Part shown: positions 7,907-15,436 of the stretch, one piece after another
Layout of the letters: each line of letters begins with the position of its first letter
Position numbering within the stretch: the first letter of the stretch is position 1
Source: Microbacterium sp. SLBN-154
GTDB lineage: Bacteria; Actinomycetota; Actinomycetes; Actinomycetales; Microbacteriaceae
Length of the DNA: 64,000 bases
Reading direction: 5' to 3'
Assembly (NCBI RefSeq): GCF_006715565.1
Contig: NZ_VFNL01000001.1
Span: 620,001 to 684,000 of the forward strand
Notes under the pieces: generated by a model
Database searches by the model: none
The model's input: only the letters and a program-made list of their open reading frames with translations
Told to the model about the DNA's origin: nothing
Translations under genes and position numbers: made by a program

Positions 7907-8212
7907 ATGGCCAAGAAGAGCAAGATCGCGCGCAACAACCAGCGCAAGGAGATCGTCGAGCGCTACGCGGCCAAGCGGGCCGAGCTGAAGAAGGCCCTCG
8001 TCAGCCCCACCAGCACCGACGAAGAGCGCGAAGCCGCCCGCCTGGGCCTGCAGAAGCTTCCCCGCAACGCGTCGCCGGTCCGCCTGCGTCAGCGCGACGC
8101 GATCGACGGCCGTCCCCGCGGAAACCTCCGCAAGTTCGGTATCTCGCGTGTGCGCTTCCGCGACATGGCTCACCGTGGCGAGCTGCCCGGTGTGACGAAG
8201 TCGTCCTGGTAA
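7907..8212 (+). CDS. rpsN: 30S ribosomal protein S14, long zinc-independent type
   Basis: 101-residue S14 of the long class ([20 protein letters not shown]...[14 protein letters not shown]...[19 protein letters not shown]). The short zinc-binding S14 has about 61 residues and a CxxC-x12-CxxC finger; here no cysteine is present. Long S14 together with C-minus L28 and L33 is the set that mycobacteria and streptomycetes express under zinc limitation. Whether this genome also has the zinc-ribbon versions cannot be told from the window. A strong terminator follows. Confidence 0.96.
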   Translation: MAKKSKIARNNQRKEIVERYAAKRAELKKALVSPTSTDEEREAARLGLQKLPRNASPVRLRQRDAIDGRPRGNLRKFGISRVRFRDMAHRGELPGVTKSSW

Positions 8213-8227
8213 CAGACGCCAGCCGCT

Positions 8228-8261
8228 GAAGGGCGGGAGTTCTCCGGAGCTCCCGCCCTTC
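8228..8261. terminator. Bidirectional intrinsic terminator between rpsN and the ion channel gene
   Basis: Perfect 12-bp stem GAAGGGCGGGAG (8228-8239) / CTCCCGCCCTTC (8250-8261) with a 10-nt loop that is itself partly palindromic. It lies between convergent genes, 16 bp after the rpsN stop and 9 bp from the stop of the minus-strand gene. No long T tract, as is usual in high-GC actinobacteria. Confidence 0.75.
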
Positions 8262-8269
8262 GCCGTTCC

Positions 8270-9142
8270 TCAGCGGGCGAGCCGGCGGTGCGCCACCGCG
8301 ACATCGGTGACCACCTCATCGGTCGACTCCCCGCGCACGTGCGGGTACTGGGCCTTCAACAGATCGGCGAGCTCGTCCACGATCACGGCGAGGGCGCGAC
8401 CCGCACTGCGCACTGCTGAGCGCGGAGACCCTTCCGCCACGTCACGCAGCTCGAGCACGTACTCCATCGCCTGCGGCGCCGACAGCCGGCGCGACTCGTC
8501 GGCGAAGTAGAAGATCTCGGAGTTCTGCACCAGATCGGCCGTGAGCACCGCAAGCGACTCGGTCACCCGATCGACGATCGAGGCCGCGCGCTCATCGCTG
8601 AAGGTCACCAGGTCCTCAGCGGTACGCGAACGACGAAGGCTCTCGATCTGCAGCCCGAAGGCGCGCCTGCGCGCAAGCGCCGGGTAGAGCTGCATGAACC
8701 AAGAGACCGATGCCGACAGCAGCGCGAACCCCATCAGCGCCTCCAGGGGAGACACCAGCCGCAACAGCGGCTGAGCGGGCACGACGTCACCCAGCCCGAG
8801 GGTGGTGAGAGCGACGAGCGACATCGTCACAGACTCGGCGAACGGGTCGAACTCCGCCGGTTCCAGACTCTGGTACGCGAATCCGTGCGGCATATGCGGC
8901 AGGTAGACCAGCGCCCAGCCGAGGGTGATGAGCGCGACCCAGACCCCGATGACGATGAGGATGGTCAGGGGCGCGGATGCCGGAAAACGGCGACTCGGCA
9001 CGATCGCCCACGACAGCCGGAAGATGATGTGCGTCAGACGGCCGGTCTCGCTCGGCCGGAGCAGCGTCTGGAAGACGTCGTAGAGCGCCGTGACGATCAG
9101 GATGATCCCGACGAGGGTGGCGACGATACCGGGGATGGTCAT
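8270..9142 (-). CDS. Two-transmembrane pore-domain potassium-type ion channel
   Basis: 290 residues. Hydrophobic N-terminal helix, then two helices flanking a pore loop with TTLGLGDVVPAQPLLR, a variant of the TVGYGD selectivity filter, followed by a long soluble helical C-terminal region. The fold is the Ion_trans_2 type. The filter reads GLGD instead of GYGD, so potassium selectivity is likely but not certain. ATG at 9142 (MTIPGIVATLVG) was chosen over longer in-frame starts because the upstream extension is low-complexity Arg/Ala and antisense to the start of the esterase gene. Divergent from the esterase by about 100 bp. Confidence 0.75.
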   Translation of the reverse strand: MTIPGIVATLVGIILIVTALYDVFQTLLRPSETGRLTHIIFRLSWAIVPSRRFPASAPLTILIVIGVWVALITLGWALVYLPHMPHGFAYQSLEPAEFDPFAESVTMSLVALTTLGLGDVVPAQPLLRLVSPLEALMGFALLSASVSWFMQLYPALARRRAFGLQIESLRRSRTAEDLVTFSDERAASIVDRVTESLAVLTADLVQNSEIFYFADESRRLSAPQAMEYVLELRDVAEGSPRSAVRSAGRALAVIVDELADLLKAQYPHVRGESTDEVVTDVAVAHRRLAR

Positions 9143-9239
9143 GCGGGTCACGGTAGGCGATGCCCGCCGATCCGGCACCGACCGAGGTCCCGCCGGATCC
9201 GTCGCTCGTAGACTCAGGTGTCCCCGGGAAAGGAACGCC

Positions 9240-10322
9240 GTGCCACTCGACCCGGTCTTCGCCGACCGCCTTCGCGTCCACCGGAAGTACCTCTTCGGGC
9301 AGGCCGTCTCGCGGCTGAAGACGCGCCTGGCCGCGATCTGGCGCTTCGGGCCGCCCTCGAGTGCGCCCGCGCCCCGCACCCGCGCCGAGGGGTCGCCCGG
9401 CCCGCGCGCCCGCGCGCGCGCGAAGCACCGCCGCGCGGCCCTCGCGTGGGACCGCACCGAGCTCGAGACCGTCGGGACCCCGGGCCCCGACATCCGCACC
9501 GTCGAGCACACCGTGGCGGTTCCGGGCAGGCCCGCCGTGCGCGTGCGCGTCTACGATCCGCGCCCGTCCGACGCGGATGCCGCCGTGGCACCCCTCCCCG
9601 CGGTACTGGCCTTCTTCGGCGGCGCCTTCCGCATCGGCGGCGTCGACTATCCGACCACCGACGCCGGCTTCCGTCGCCGCGCCGCCGACGCCGACGTCGT
9701 CATCGTCGCCGTCGACTACGCCCTCGCCCCCGAGCACCGCTATCCCGTCGCCGTCGAGCAGGGCGCAGCGGTGCTCCGCTGGCTGTTCGCCCACGCGGCC
9801 GAGCTCGGCGTCGACGAGGACCGCGTCGGAATCCTCGGCACCTCCGCGGGAGCGAACCTCGCCGCAGCCGTCACACTCATCAACCGCGACGACGACGATC
9901 CGCTGCCCCTCCGCCTCCAGGTGCTCGAGGTTCCGGTGCTCGACCTCACGGGCCGGCACCTCGACCTCCGGGCGACGCGGGCGCTGGGTGTGCCGACCGT
10001 CATCGCCCTGCGCGAACTCCGATCGGTCGCGCGCACCTACCTGCCCCACCGTCGGACGGCGCGCGAGCCCCTCGCCTCGCCCCTTCTCGCCGCCTCGCAC
10101 GCAGGACTGCCGCCCGCGGTCATCCTCACCGCCGAGTTCGACCCGCTCCGGGGCGATGGTGCCGCCTACGCCGCCGCGCTCCGTGCATCGGGCGTCGATG
10201 CCAGCGCGGTGCAGTATCTCGGCGTCACCCACGACACCCCCATCTTCACCGGCGTGCTTCCCGCTGCTCGGCGATGGCACGGCGACGTGGTCGCGGCCCT
10301 TCGCCGGCTCCACGGGCGCTGA
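9240..10322 (+). CDS. Alpha/beta hydrolase of the hormone-sensitive lipase family (esterase/lipase)
   Basis: 360 residues. Oxyanion-hole region FFGGAFRIGG (family usual HGGG), then YALAPEHRYP, the nucleophile elbow GTSAGANLAA (GxSxG), the acid EFDPLRGDG and the histidine in GVTHDTPIF, in the right order and spacing for an HSL-family carboxylesterase. The N-terminal ~90 residues are Arg/Pro rich and may be a cap or poorly ordered. No signal peptide. GTG at 9240 follows AAAGGA; upstream in-frame codons lie antisense to the channel gene. Substrate unknown. The His-Gly-Gly-Gly motif has Phe in place of the first His, a small departure from the family. Confidence 0.82.
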   Translation: MPLDPVFADRLRVHRKYLFGQAVSRLKTRLAAIWRFGPPSSAPAPRTRAEGSPGPRARARAKHRRAALAWDRTELETVGTPGPDIRTVEHTVAVPGRPAVRVRVYDPRPSDADAAVAPLPAVLAFFGGAFRIGGVDYPTTDAGFRRRAADADVVIVAVDYALAPEHRYPVAVEQGAAVLRWLFAHAAELGVDEDRVGILGTSAGANLAAAVTLINRDDDDPLPLRLQVLEVPVLDLTGRHLDLRATRALGVPTVIALRELRSVARTYLPHRRTAREPLASPLLAASHAGLPPAVILTAEFDPLRGDGAAYAAALRASGVDASAVQYLGVTHDTPIFTGVLPAARRWHGDVVAALRRLHGR

Positions 10323-10462
10323 CCGCGACGGGCGCCCGGTGCACAGCCGAAAAAGCCCCGGAATGCCGCCTCAGGCGTCACAACAGCACCACAGATCCGA
10401 CGACACGCCGCCCATTCCGTCCGCCAGGAGCCGAAATCCGCGAAATTCCGCGGTTCCGTGGG

Positions 10463-10543
10463 TATATTCGACCCCGGTCGGTCCGACCAGCCGGCGGCGA
10501 ACCCCGCCCCGGTCCACGTAGCAGAAGGCGACCTGTGGTCGCC
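10463..10543 (+). promoter_or_regulatory. Promoter -10 and leader hairpin of the HU gene
   Basis: TATATT (10463-10468) is a near-consensus -10 box in otherwise GC-rich DNA, about 90 bp before the ATG. The leader contains a GGCGACC-TGT-GGTCGCC hairpin (10527-10543) directly before the GGAGG ribosome site, so ribosome access might be modulated. No convincing -35 hexamer. Confidence 0.5.
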
Positions 10544-10559
10544 CTGGAGGACAATCCAC

Positions 10560-10847
10560 ATGGCTGACAAGTCCATCACCAAGACCGAACTCGTCGCGAG
10601 CATCGCGAGCGCCACGGGTCAGAGCCAGTCCGCCGTGTCCGGCGTGCTCGACTCGCTCTTCTCCACGGTGTCGGAGGCGGTGGCCAAGGGCAGCAAGGTC
10701 TCCATCCCCGGATGGATCTCCTTCGAGCAGGTCGAGACCTCGGCTCGCACCGGCCGCAACCCCCAGACGGGCGAAGAGATCAAGATCCCCGCCGGCAAGC
10801 GCGTCAAGGTGACCGCCGGCTCCAAGCTCAAGGCTGCGGTCAAGTAA
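10560..10847 (+). CDS. HU-family nucleoid-associated DNA-binding protein
   Basis: 95-residue HU/IHF fold protein: MADKSITKTELVASIASATG..., the DNA-binding arm ARTGRNPQTGEEIKIPAGK and the C-terminal VKVTAGSKLKAAVK. No mycobacterial-type Lys/Ala tail, so it is a short HU. Abundant architectural protein of the nucleoid. ATG at 10560 has GGAGG at good distance. Monocistronic: own -10 box upstream and a strong terminator downstream. Confidence 0.95.
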   Translation: MADKSITKTELVASIASATGQSQSAVSGVLDSLFSTVSEAVAKGSKVSIPGWISFEQVETSARTGRNPQTGEEIKIPAGKRVKVTAGSKLKAAVK

Positions 10848-10865
10848 TCACGATCGCACCCTGAT

Positions 10866-10902
10866 CGAAGGGGGATGTCGCACACCGCGGCATCCCCCTT
10901 CG
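10866..10902 (+). terminator. Intrinsic terminator after the HU gene
   Basis: Stem GAAGGGGGATG (10867-10877) / CATCCCCCTTC (10891-10901), 11 bp perfect plus one flanking C-G pair, 13-nt loop, 19 bp after the HU stop. Confidence 0.75.
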
Positions 10903-10951
10903 GCATCCCCGCACCCAGCCGCCGTCCACCGCCCGCCCGTAGGCTGGAGGG

Positions 10952-12964
10952 GTGAACTCCCGCGCGCTGCGGGCCACCGGGCCCGTGATCCTGGTCGCCG
11001 CGGCGCTCGTCACCCTTGTCGCGGGACTCGCCCTCGGCGGGGGAGCGGCCCCGCTGCTGATCGGCGATCCCGGCCCCGTCGCGCGCTGGGGCCTCCCCGT
11101 CGCCAAGCTCCTGGTCAACCTCTCCGCGGCCGGCATGGTCGGCGCCCTCGTCCTGGCGCTCTTCGCCCTCCGCGCGGGTGAACGCGAGTTCGACGTCGCC
11201 CTCGACACCGCATCGGTCTCGGCGGCGATCTTCACCGTCTCGGCCGCAGCCACCGGCTTCCTCACCTTCGTCGACGCGTTCAACCCGGCCATCAACGCCG
11301 GCGCCGAGTTCGGCGCGCAGCTCGGCCGCTTCCTCGTCGACACCGAACCCGGCCGGGCGTGGCTCCTCACGACGATCGCCGGAGCCGCCCTCACCGTCCT
11401 CACCTTCGCGGTGCGCTCCTGGCTCGCCACGATGCTCGTCGCGATCGCGGCGATCGCGGCGCTCATCCCGATGGCCACGCAGGGGCACTCCGGTGAGGAG
11501 GCGAACCACAACTCCGCCGTCGTCGCCCTCGCGCTCCACATCATCGCCGCCGCGGCCTGGCTCGGCGGCCTTCTGCTTCTCGTCATCCTCCGGCCCGTCC
11601 TCGAGCGCTCCCGCCTCACCGTCGTCCTCAGCCGTTACTCGAGCATCGCCCTGGCCGCATTCCTCGTCGTCGCCCTCTCGGGCACCGTCCGCGCGGCCAT
11701 CGGCGTGGTCACCCCCGAGGCGCTCCTCAGCCCCTACGGCGCGATTCTGGCGGTGAAGGTGATCGCCCTCATCGCCATCGGGGTCTTCGGCGCCTGGTAC
11801 CGCCGGGGCGCCATCGCACGACTGGATCGGAAGCCGGATGCCGCGGCCCGCCGCTTCTGGGGGATCATCGCCGTCGAACTGGCGTTCATGGGCATCGCCA
11901 GCGGCGCGGCCGCCGCGCTCGCCCGCACGCCCCCGCCGGTCGACACCGCCCTCCCGACCGTGCGCACCCCGGCGGAAGTCCTCACGGGCGCTCCGCTCCC
12001 GCCCGAGTTCACCCTCGACCGGTGGCTCACGGCGTGGGACCTCGACCTGCTCTGGGCGACCGCGGCCGGCTTCGGACTGTTCTTCTACCTCGCGGGCGTG
12101 TGGCGCCTCACCCGCCGCGGCGACCGGTGGCCGGTGTACCGCACGGTGCTGTGGGTGGTCGGGATCGTGCTGCTCTTCTGGGTGACGAGCGGTCCGATCA
12201 ACGCCTACCAGGACTACCTGTTCAGCGTGCACATGCTCGGCCACATGCTGCTGTCGATGGCCATCCCCGCCCTCCTCGTCGCCGGTGCCCCCGTGACTCT
12301 GGCGGCGCGGGCGATCCACAAGCGCGATGACGGCACGCGCGGCGGCCGCGAGTGGATCCTGTGGGCGGTGCACACGCCGTTCTCCCGCGTGCTGACGAAT
12401 CCGTTCGTGGCCGCCGGGCTCTTCATCGGGTCGCTCTGGGCGTTCTACTACACCGACCTCTTCCGCTGGTCGCTCTACGACCACCTCGGCCACGAGTGGA
12501 TGATCGCCCACTTCCTCATCACCGGATACCTCTTCGCCCTCACCCTCATCGGCATCGACCCCGTGCCCTGGCGGCTGCCGTACGCGGGCCGGCTGCTGCT
12601 CCTCATCGGCGTCATGGCGATGCACGCGTTCTTCGGGGTCGCGATGATGATGCAGTCCGGCCTCATGGTCGCCGAGTGGTTCGGCTCGATGGGTCGCACC
12701 TGGGGGCCCACGCCGCTGGAGGACCAGTACATCGGCGGTGGACTCGCGTGGTCGGTGGGCGAGCTCCCGACCCTGATCCTCGCCATCACCGTCGCGATCC
12801 AGTGGAGCCGCAGCGACGCCCGCGACCAGAAGCGCAGCGACCGCCACGCCGACCGCACCGACGATGCCGAGCTCGAGGCCTACAACGCCCAGCTCGCCGC
12901 CCTCGCCCAGCGCGACGCCGAGCGGGCTGAGCGGGCTGAGCGCGGAGCCCGCGTCAGTCGCTGA
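10952..12964 (+). CDS. CopD-CtaG fusion: copper resistance membrane protein fused to cytochrome c oxidase assembly-type domain
   Basis: 670 residues, almost entirely membrane-spanning. The first ~310 residues match the CopD family (copper uptake/resistance), with histidines in TQGHSGEEANHNSAV and ALHIIAAAAWLGG. From about residue 370 a caa3_CtaG (PF09678) domain follows: WRLTRRGDRWPVYR, FSVHMLGHMLLSMAIPALL, HDH-like histidines in YDHLGHEWMIAHFLITGYLF, and WSVGELPTLI. The tail is charged and coiled (QRDAERAERAERGA). This fusion is common in actinobacteria and thought to serve copper delivery to heme-copper oxidase; direct proof is limited. The GTG start at 10952 lies 40 bp after the HU terminator stem. 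Monocistronic and convergent with the next gene. Confidence 0.87.
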   Translation: MNSRALRATGPVILVAAALVTLVAGLALGGGAAPLLIGDPGPVARWGLPVAKLLVNLSAAGMVGALVLALFALRAGEREFDVALDTASVSAAIFTVSAAATGFLTFVDAFNPAINAGAEFGAQLGRFLVDTEPGRAWLLTTIAGAALTVLTFAVRSWLATMLVAIAAIAALIPMATQGHSGEEANHNSAVVALALHIIAAAAWLGGLLLLVILRPVLERSRLTVVLSRYSSIALAAFLVVALSGTVRAAIGVVTPEALLSPYGAILAVKVIALIAIGVFGAWYRRGAIARLDRKPDAAARRFWGIIAVELAFMGIASGAAAALARTPPPVDTALPTVRTPAEVLTGAPLPPEFTLDRWLTAWDLDLLWATAAGFGLFFYLAGVWRLTRRGDRWPVYRTVLWVVGIVLLFWVTSGPINAYQDYLFSVHMLGHMLLSMAIPALLVAGAPVTLAARAIHKRDDGTRGGREWILWAVHTPFSRVLTNPFVAAGLFIGSLWAFYYTDLFRWSLYDHLGHEWMIAHFLITGYLFALTLIGIDPVPWRLPYAGRLLLLIGVMAMHAFFGVAMMMQSGLMVAEWFGSMGRTWGPTPLEDQYIGGGLAWSVGELPTLILAITVAIQWSRSDARDQKRSDRHADRTDDAELEAYNAQLAALAQRDAERAERAERGARVSR

Positions 12965-12979
12965 CCGTCCCGTCGGGGA

Positions 12980-14050
12980 TCACTGCGTCTCCGAGGTCGT
13001 GATCGAGATCGACGCACGCCCCTCGGGATCGACCGTGATGCTGCCCGCGAGCGTGAACGGCACGTCTTCCTCCGTGCTCTCCACGCGCCCGTCGAAGAGC
13101 GAACGGATGTCGACGGCGATCCGCGCCACGGCCGGGGTCGGCGGAATGACCCAGTTCGCCCCGTCCGGCTCCAGACGGATGGCGGGCTGCTGCGCGATCG
13201 ACCAGGTCGGGGGCGAGACGATGCGGTCCTGCACGCGGTAGCCGAAGGGACAACCGGTCGGCTGGAGCACCTCCTGGGCGGCGCACCCGGTGAGGAACTC
13301 CTCGACACGGTCCTGCACCACCGAGACGAACTCCTCGGTCGGCTGGGCCTGCAGCGACACCGGCACCGACGAGAACGGACTGTCAGACACCACGGCCACC
13401 CCGGGCGTCGTCGAGATCGCCGTGTCCACAGAGACGGAGTAGATGCCGGGGGAGAACACCAGCAGCGACACCGGCGCCGAGGGGTCGGCTTCCGCGCCGT
13501 CGGGCGAGACCTGCCGCTTGTCCAGGGAGAATCCGTTGACGTCGAAGGTCATCGACCCCTGGACGGCCACCTGCATGACCGCGAGGGGACTCGTGGCGAA
13601 ACGCCAGGTGGGAAGCGGCCCCACCGATCCATCGCGTTCGACCTCGAAGGTCGTCGTCCCCTCGAACTGACCGGCGCGGTAGGCGGCGGTCACGCGGGTG
13701 ACGCTGCGGTCGGTCTCCTCGCCGACGATCTCCACGCCGCCGAGGGCGGCGAGGGCGTCGCGACGCAGCAGCGCCTGCGACGCGGTCGGAGGAAGTCCCG
13801 CCGCCTCGAGGGCCTCGATGTCGACCGAGACCCCCGGCGTGGCGAGAGCCTCGGCCGCATGCCCGTCGGCGAGAAGTCCCAGGTAGCGCTCGACGAACGC
13901 GGCGGGGCTGTAGAACTCGCGGTACAGGGTCGCGCCCGCCGCGACGAACGCGGCGATCAGGAGCGCCCCGATGACGCCCAGCACGGCAAGATCGGTGGCC
14001 AAGCGCGAGCGCGAGCGACGCCCGCCCCCCGCCGCCGCCCCCTGCTGCAT
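12980..14050 (-). CDS. Hypothetical single-pass membrane protein
   Basis: 356 residues. A basic N-terminus (GGGRRSRSRLATD) precedes one transmembrane helix (about residues 19-44). The remainder is an extracytoplasmic domain, predicted mostly beta, with two conserved-looking cysteines in LTGCAAQEVLQPTGCPFGYRV. I recognise no characterised domain. The gene is preceded within 10 bp by the stop of the thioredoxin-reductase-like gene on the same strand, so the two may be co-transcribed. Codon use matches its neighbours. A cell-envelope role is possible but unproven. Confidence 0.6.
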   Translation of the reverse strand: MQQGAAAGGGRRSRSRLATDLAVLGVIGALLIAAFVAAGATLYREFYSPAAFVERYLGLLADGHAAEALATPGVSVDIEALEAAGLPPTASQALLRRDALAALGGVEIVGEETDRSVTRVTAAYRAGQFEGTTTFEVERDGSVGPLPTWRFATSPLAVMQVAVQGSMTFDVNGFSLDKRQVSPDGAEADPSAPVSLLVFSPGIYSVSVDTAISTTPGVAVVSDSPFSSVPVSLQAQPTEEFVSVVQDRVEEFLTGCAAQEVLQPTGCPFGYRVQDRIVSPPTWSIAQQPAIRLEPDGANWVIPPTPAVARIAVDIRSLFDGRVESTEEDVPFTLAGSITVDPEGRASISITTSETQ

Positions 14051-14059
14051 GGGCCCAGT

Positions 14060-14926
14060 CTAGGAAACCGTTCCCCGCTCCGCGTCGATCTCGCGGGCGA
14101 CGAGCTGGTGAACGGCCGCTGCGGCGGCCAGCTGGCCGGCGGCGATCGCCACGGCGAGCGAGGCCATCGGGCCGGGCATCGCCGCGGTATGCGCCATGTC
14201 ACCCGCGGCGAACACCCCTGACACGCTCGTGCCGCCCAGAGCATCGACCTCGACGCCCCCCGATGGCAGCGTCGCAAGCCCCAGCTGCGCCGCGAACGGC
14301 GACCGCTGGGTCGACGTCGGCGCGACGAAGAGTCCGCCGACATCGATGGCGTCGCCCTCGCGCCGCCGCAGCACCAGCCCGTCGGCGGTCCGCTCGACGC
14401 CGGTCACCTCGCCCGGGTCGATCACGACGACCTCCGACCCGATCGGCGAGAGCATCGCCCGGTGCGTGGCGGCGTGCGCCCCCGATCCGAGGATGCCGAT
14501 GCGCTTGCCGCTGAGTTCATGGCCATGGCAGAACGGGCAGTGGGCGACCTCGCGCCCCCACGCTTCGGCGAGCCCCGGAATCGGCGGCAGCTCGTCGCGC
14601 AGGCCGGTCGCGAGGATCAGGACGGATGCGACGAAGACGCCGTCCTCGGTCATCGCGGCGAACCCGCCGTCATCCCGAGCCTCGATCGCGTGCACCGTCG
14701 CCTCGACGACCTGCACCGTCGCGTAGCCCGCGAGCTCCTCACGCGCGAGCCGGCGGATCTCCGCGGGTGCTTGGCCGTCGTGCGTGATGAGGTTCTGTGC
14801 GTGGTCGACCGTGCCGTTGCGGTACTCGCCCGAGTCGAACAGCAGCACCTCCCGGTGCATCCGACCCAGCGTCAAAGCTGCCTGCAGGCCGGCGGGTCCG
14901 CCGCCGATCACGATCGCGTCGATCAT
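14060..14926 (-). CDS. FAD-dependent thioredoxin-reductase-like oxidoreductase
   Basis: 288-residue flavoprotein of the class II pyridine nucleotide-disulfide fold. FAD site GGGPAGLQAALTLGR at 8-22, redox-active CPFC at C130-C133 (HCPFCHG), NAD(P) site GILGSGAHAATHRA, and the second FAD motif GVFAAGDMAHTAAM. True thioredoxin reductases have about 310-330 residues and CATC; the CPFCHG form belongs to the shorter actinobacterial NAD(P)/FAD-dependent oxidoreductases that accompany MerR regulators. Start ATG at 14926 with GAGGAGG upstream. Divergent from a MerR gene, with a typical MerR-type promoter between them (see operator entry), so expression is probably induced by that regulator under thiol or oxidative stress. 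Confidence 0.85.
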   Translation of the reverse strand: MIDAIVIGGGPAGLQAALTLGRMHREVLLFDSGEYRNGTVDHAQNLITHDGQAPAEIRRLAREELAGYATVQVVEATVHAIEARDDGGFAAMTEDGVFVASVLILATGLRDELPPIPGLAEAWGREVAHCPFCHGHELSGKRIGILGSGAHAATHRAMLSPIGSEVVVIDPGEVTGVERTADGLVLRRREGDAIDVGGLFVAPTSTQRSPFAAQLGLATLPSGGVEVDALGGTSVSGVFAAGDMAHTAAMPGPMASLAVAIAAGQLAAAAAVHQLVAREIDAERGTVS

Positions 14927-14965
14927 GGTTCCTCCTCAAATGGGGTTGCGTCAGACCTCATCGTG

Positions 14966-14990
14966 TGACTTCATCTCGACATGAAGTCAA
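14966..14990 (-). promoter_or_regulatory. MerR-type promoter/operator for the oxidoreductase
   Basis: Perfect 9-bp inverted repeat TGACTTCAT-ctcgac-ATGAAGTCA (14966-14989). On the minus strand TTGACT (14990-14985) can serve as -35 and CACGAT as -10, separated by 19 bp. An overlong 19-bp spacer covered by a palindrome is the hallmark of MerR-family activated promoters. The right arm overlaps the ATG of the divergent MerR gene, which fits a leaderless, autorepressed regulator. Confidence 0.65.
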
Positions 14991-15436
14991 GCGGTCTGGC
15001 AATCGGCGACGCGGCGGCGCGCTTCTCGCTGCCCACCCACGTCCTGCGGCACTGGGAGGACGCCGGTCTCCTCGCACCGGCACGCGACGGCGGCGGCCGC
15101 CGTCGCTACAGCGACGACGATCTGGTGCGCATCGCCGTGATCCTCCGCGGCAAATGGGCGGGGATGTCGCTGGAGCAGATCCGGGTGCTGCTGGACGATC
15201 GGGCGCCCGAGCGCCACCGCGTCCTCGAGGCGCACCTCGCCGATCTCGCCGCGCGGATGGCCGAGATGGAGCGATCGCGCCTCATGACCGAGCATGCCCT
15301 GCGCTGCCAGGCGCACGACATCTCCACGTGTCCGCGCTTCCGCGAGATCGTCACGGGTGTGGTGGCCGGCACGAAGCGCTGGCCGAGCGTCGCCGACGTC
15401 ATGGAGCCGCGGCATCCGTCTACCATGAACCGGTGA
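14981..15436 (+). CDS. MerR-family transcriptional regulator
   Basis: 151 residues. N-terminal winged helix LAIGDAAARFSLPTHVLRHWEDAGLLAPARDGGGRRRYSDDDL (residues 6-48 region), then a coiled-coil dimerisation helix rich in Arg/Glu/Leu. The C-terminus has two cysteines in RCQAHDISTCPRF, a pattern common to a redox- or ligand-sensing MerR subgroup. ATG at 14981 has no Shine-Dalgarno; the HTH begins right after it, so a leaderless transcript is likely. Probably controls the divergent flavoprotein through the shared palindrome. Its stop overlaps the helicase GTG (GTGA), so the two are coupled. Confidence 0.85.
   Translation: MKSSGLAIGDAAARFSLPTHVLRHWEDAGLLAPARDGGGRRRYSDDDLVRIAVILRGKWAGMSLEQIRVLLDDRAPERHRVLEAHLADLAARMAEMERSRLMTEHALRCQAHDISTCPRFREIVTGVVAGTKRWPSVADVMEPRHPSTMNR

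Noticed and set aside
10619-12847. 742-codon minus-strand open frame opposite the CopD-CtaG gene
   Set aside because: Antisense shadow: charged low-complexity translation, no start signal, and the plus strand encodes a recognisable membrane protein.
14797-15432. N-terminal extension of the helicase by more than 200 residues
   Set aside because: It runs through the MerR gene in another frame, gives Arg-rich nonsense, and the helicase core starts naturally after GTG 15433.
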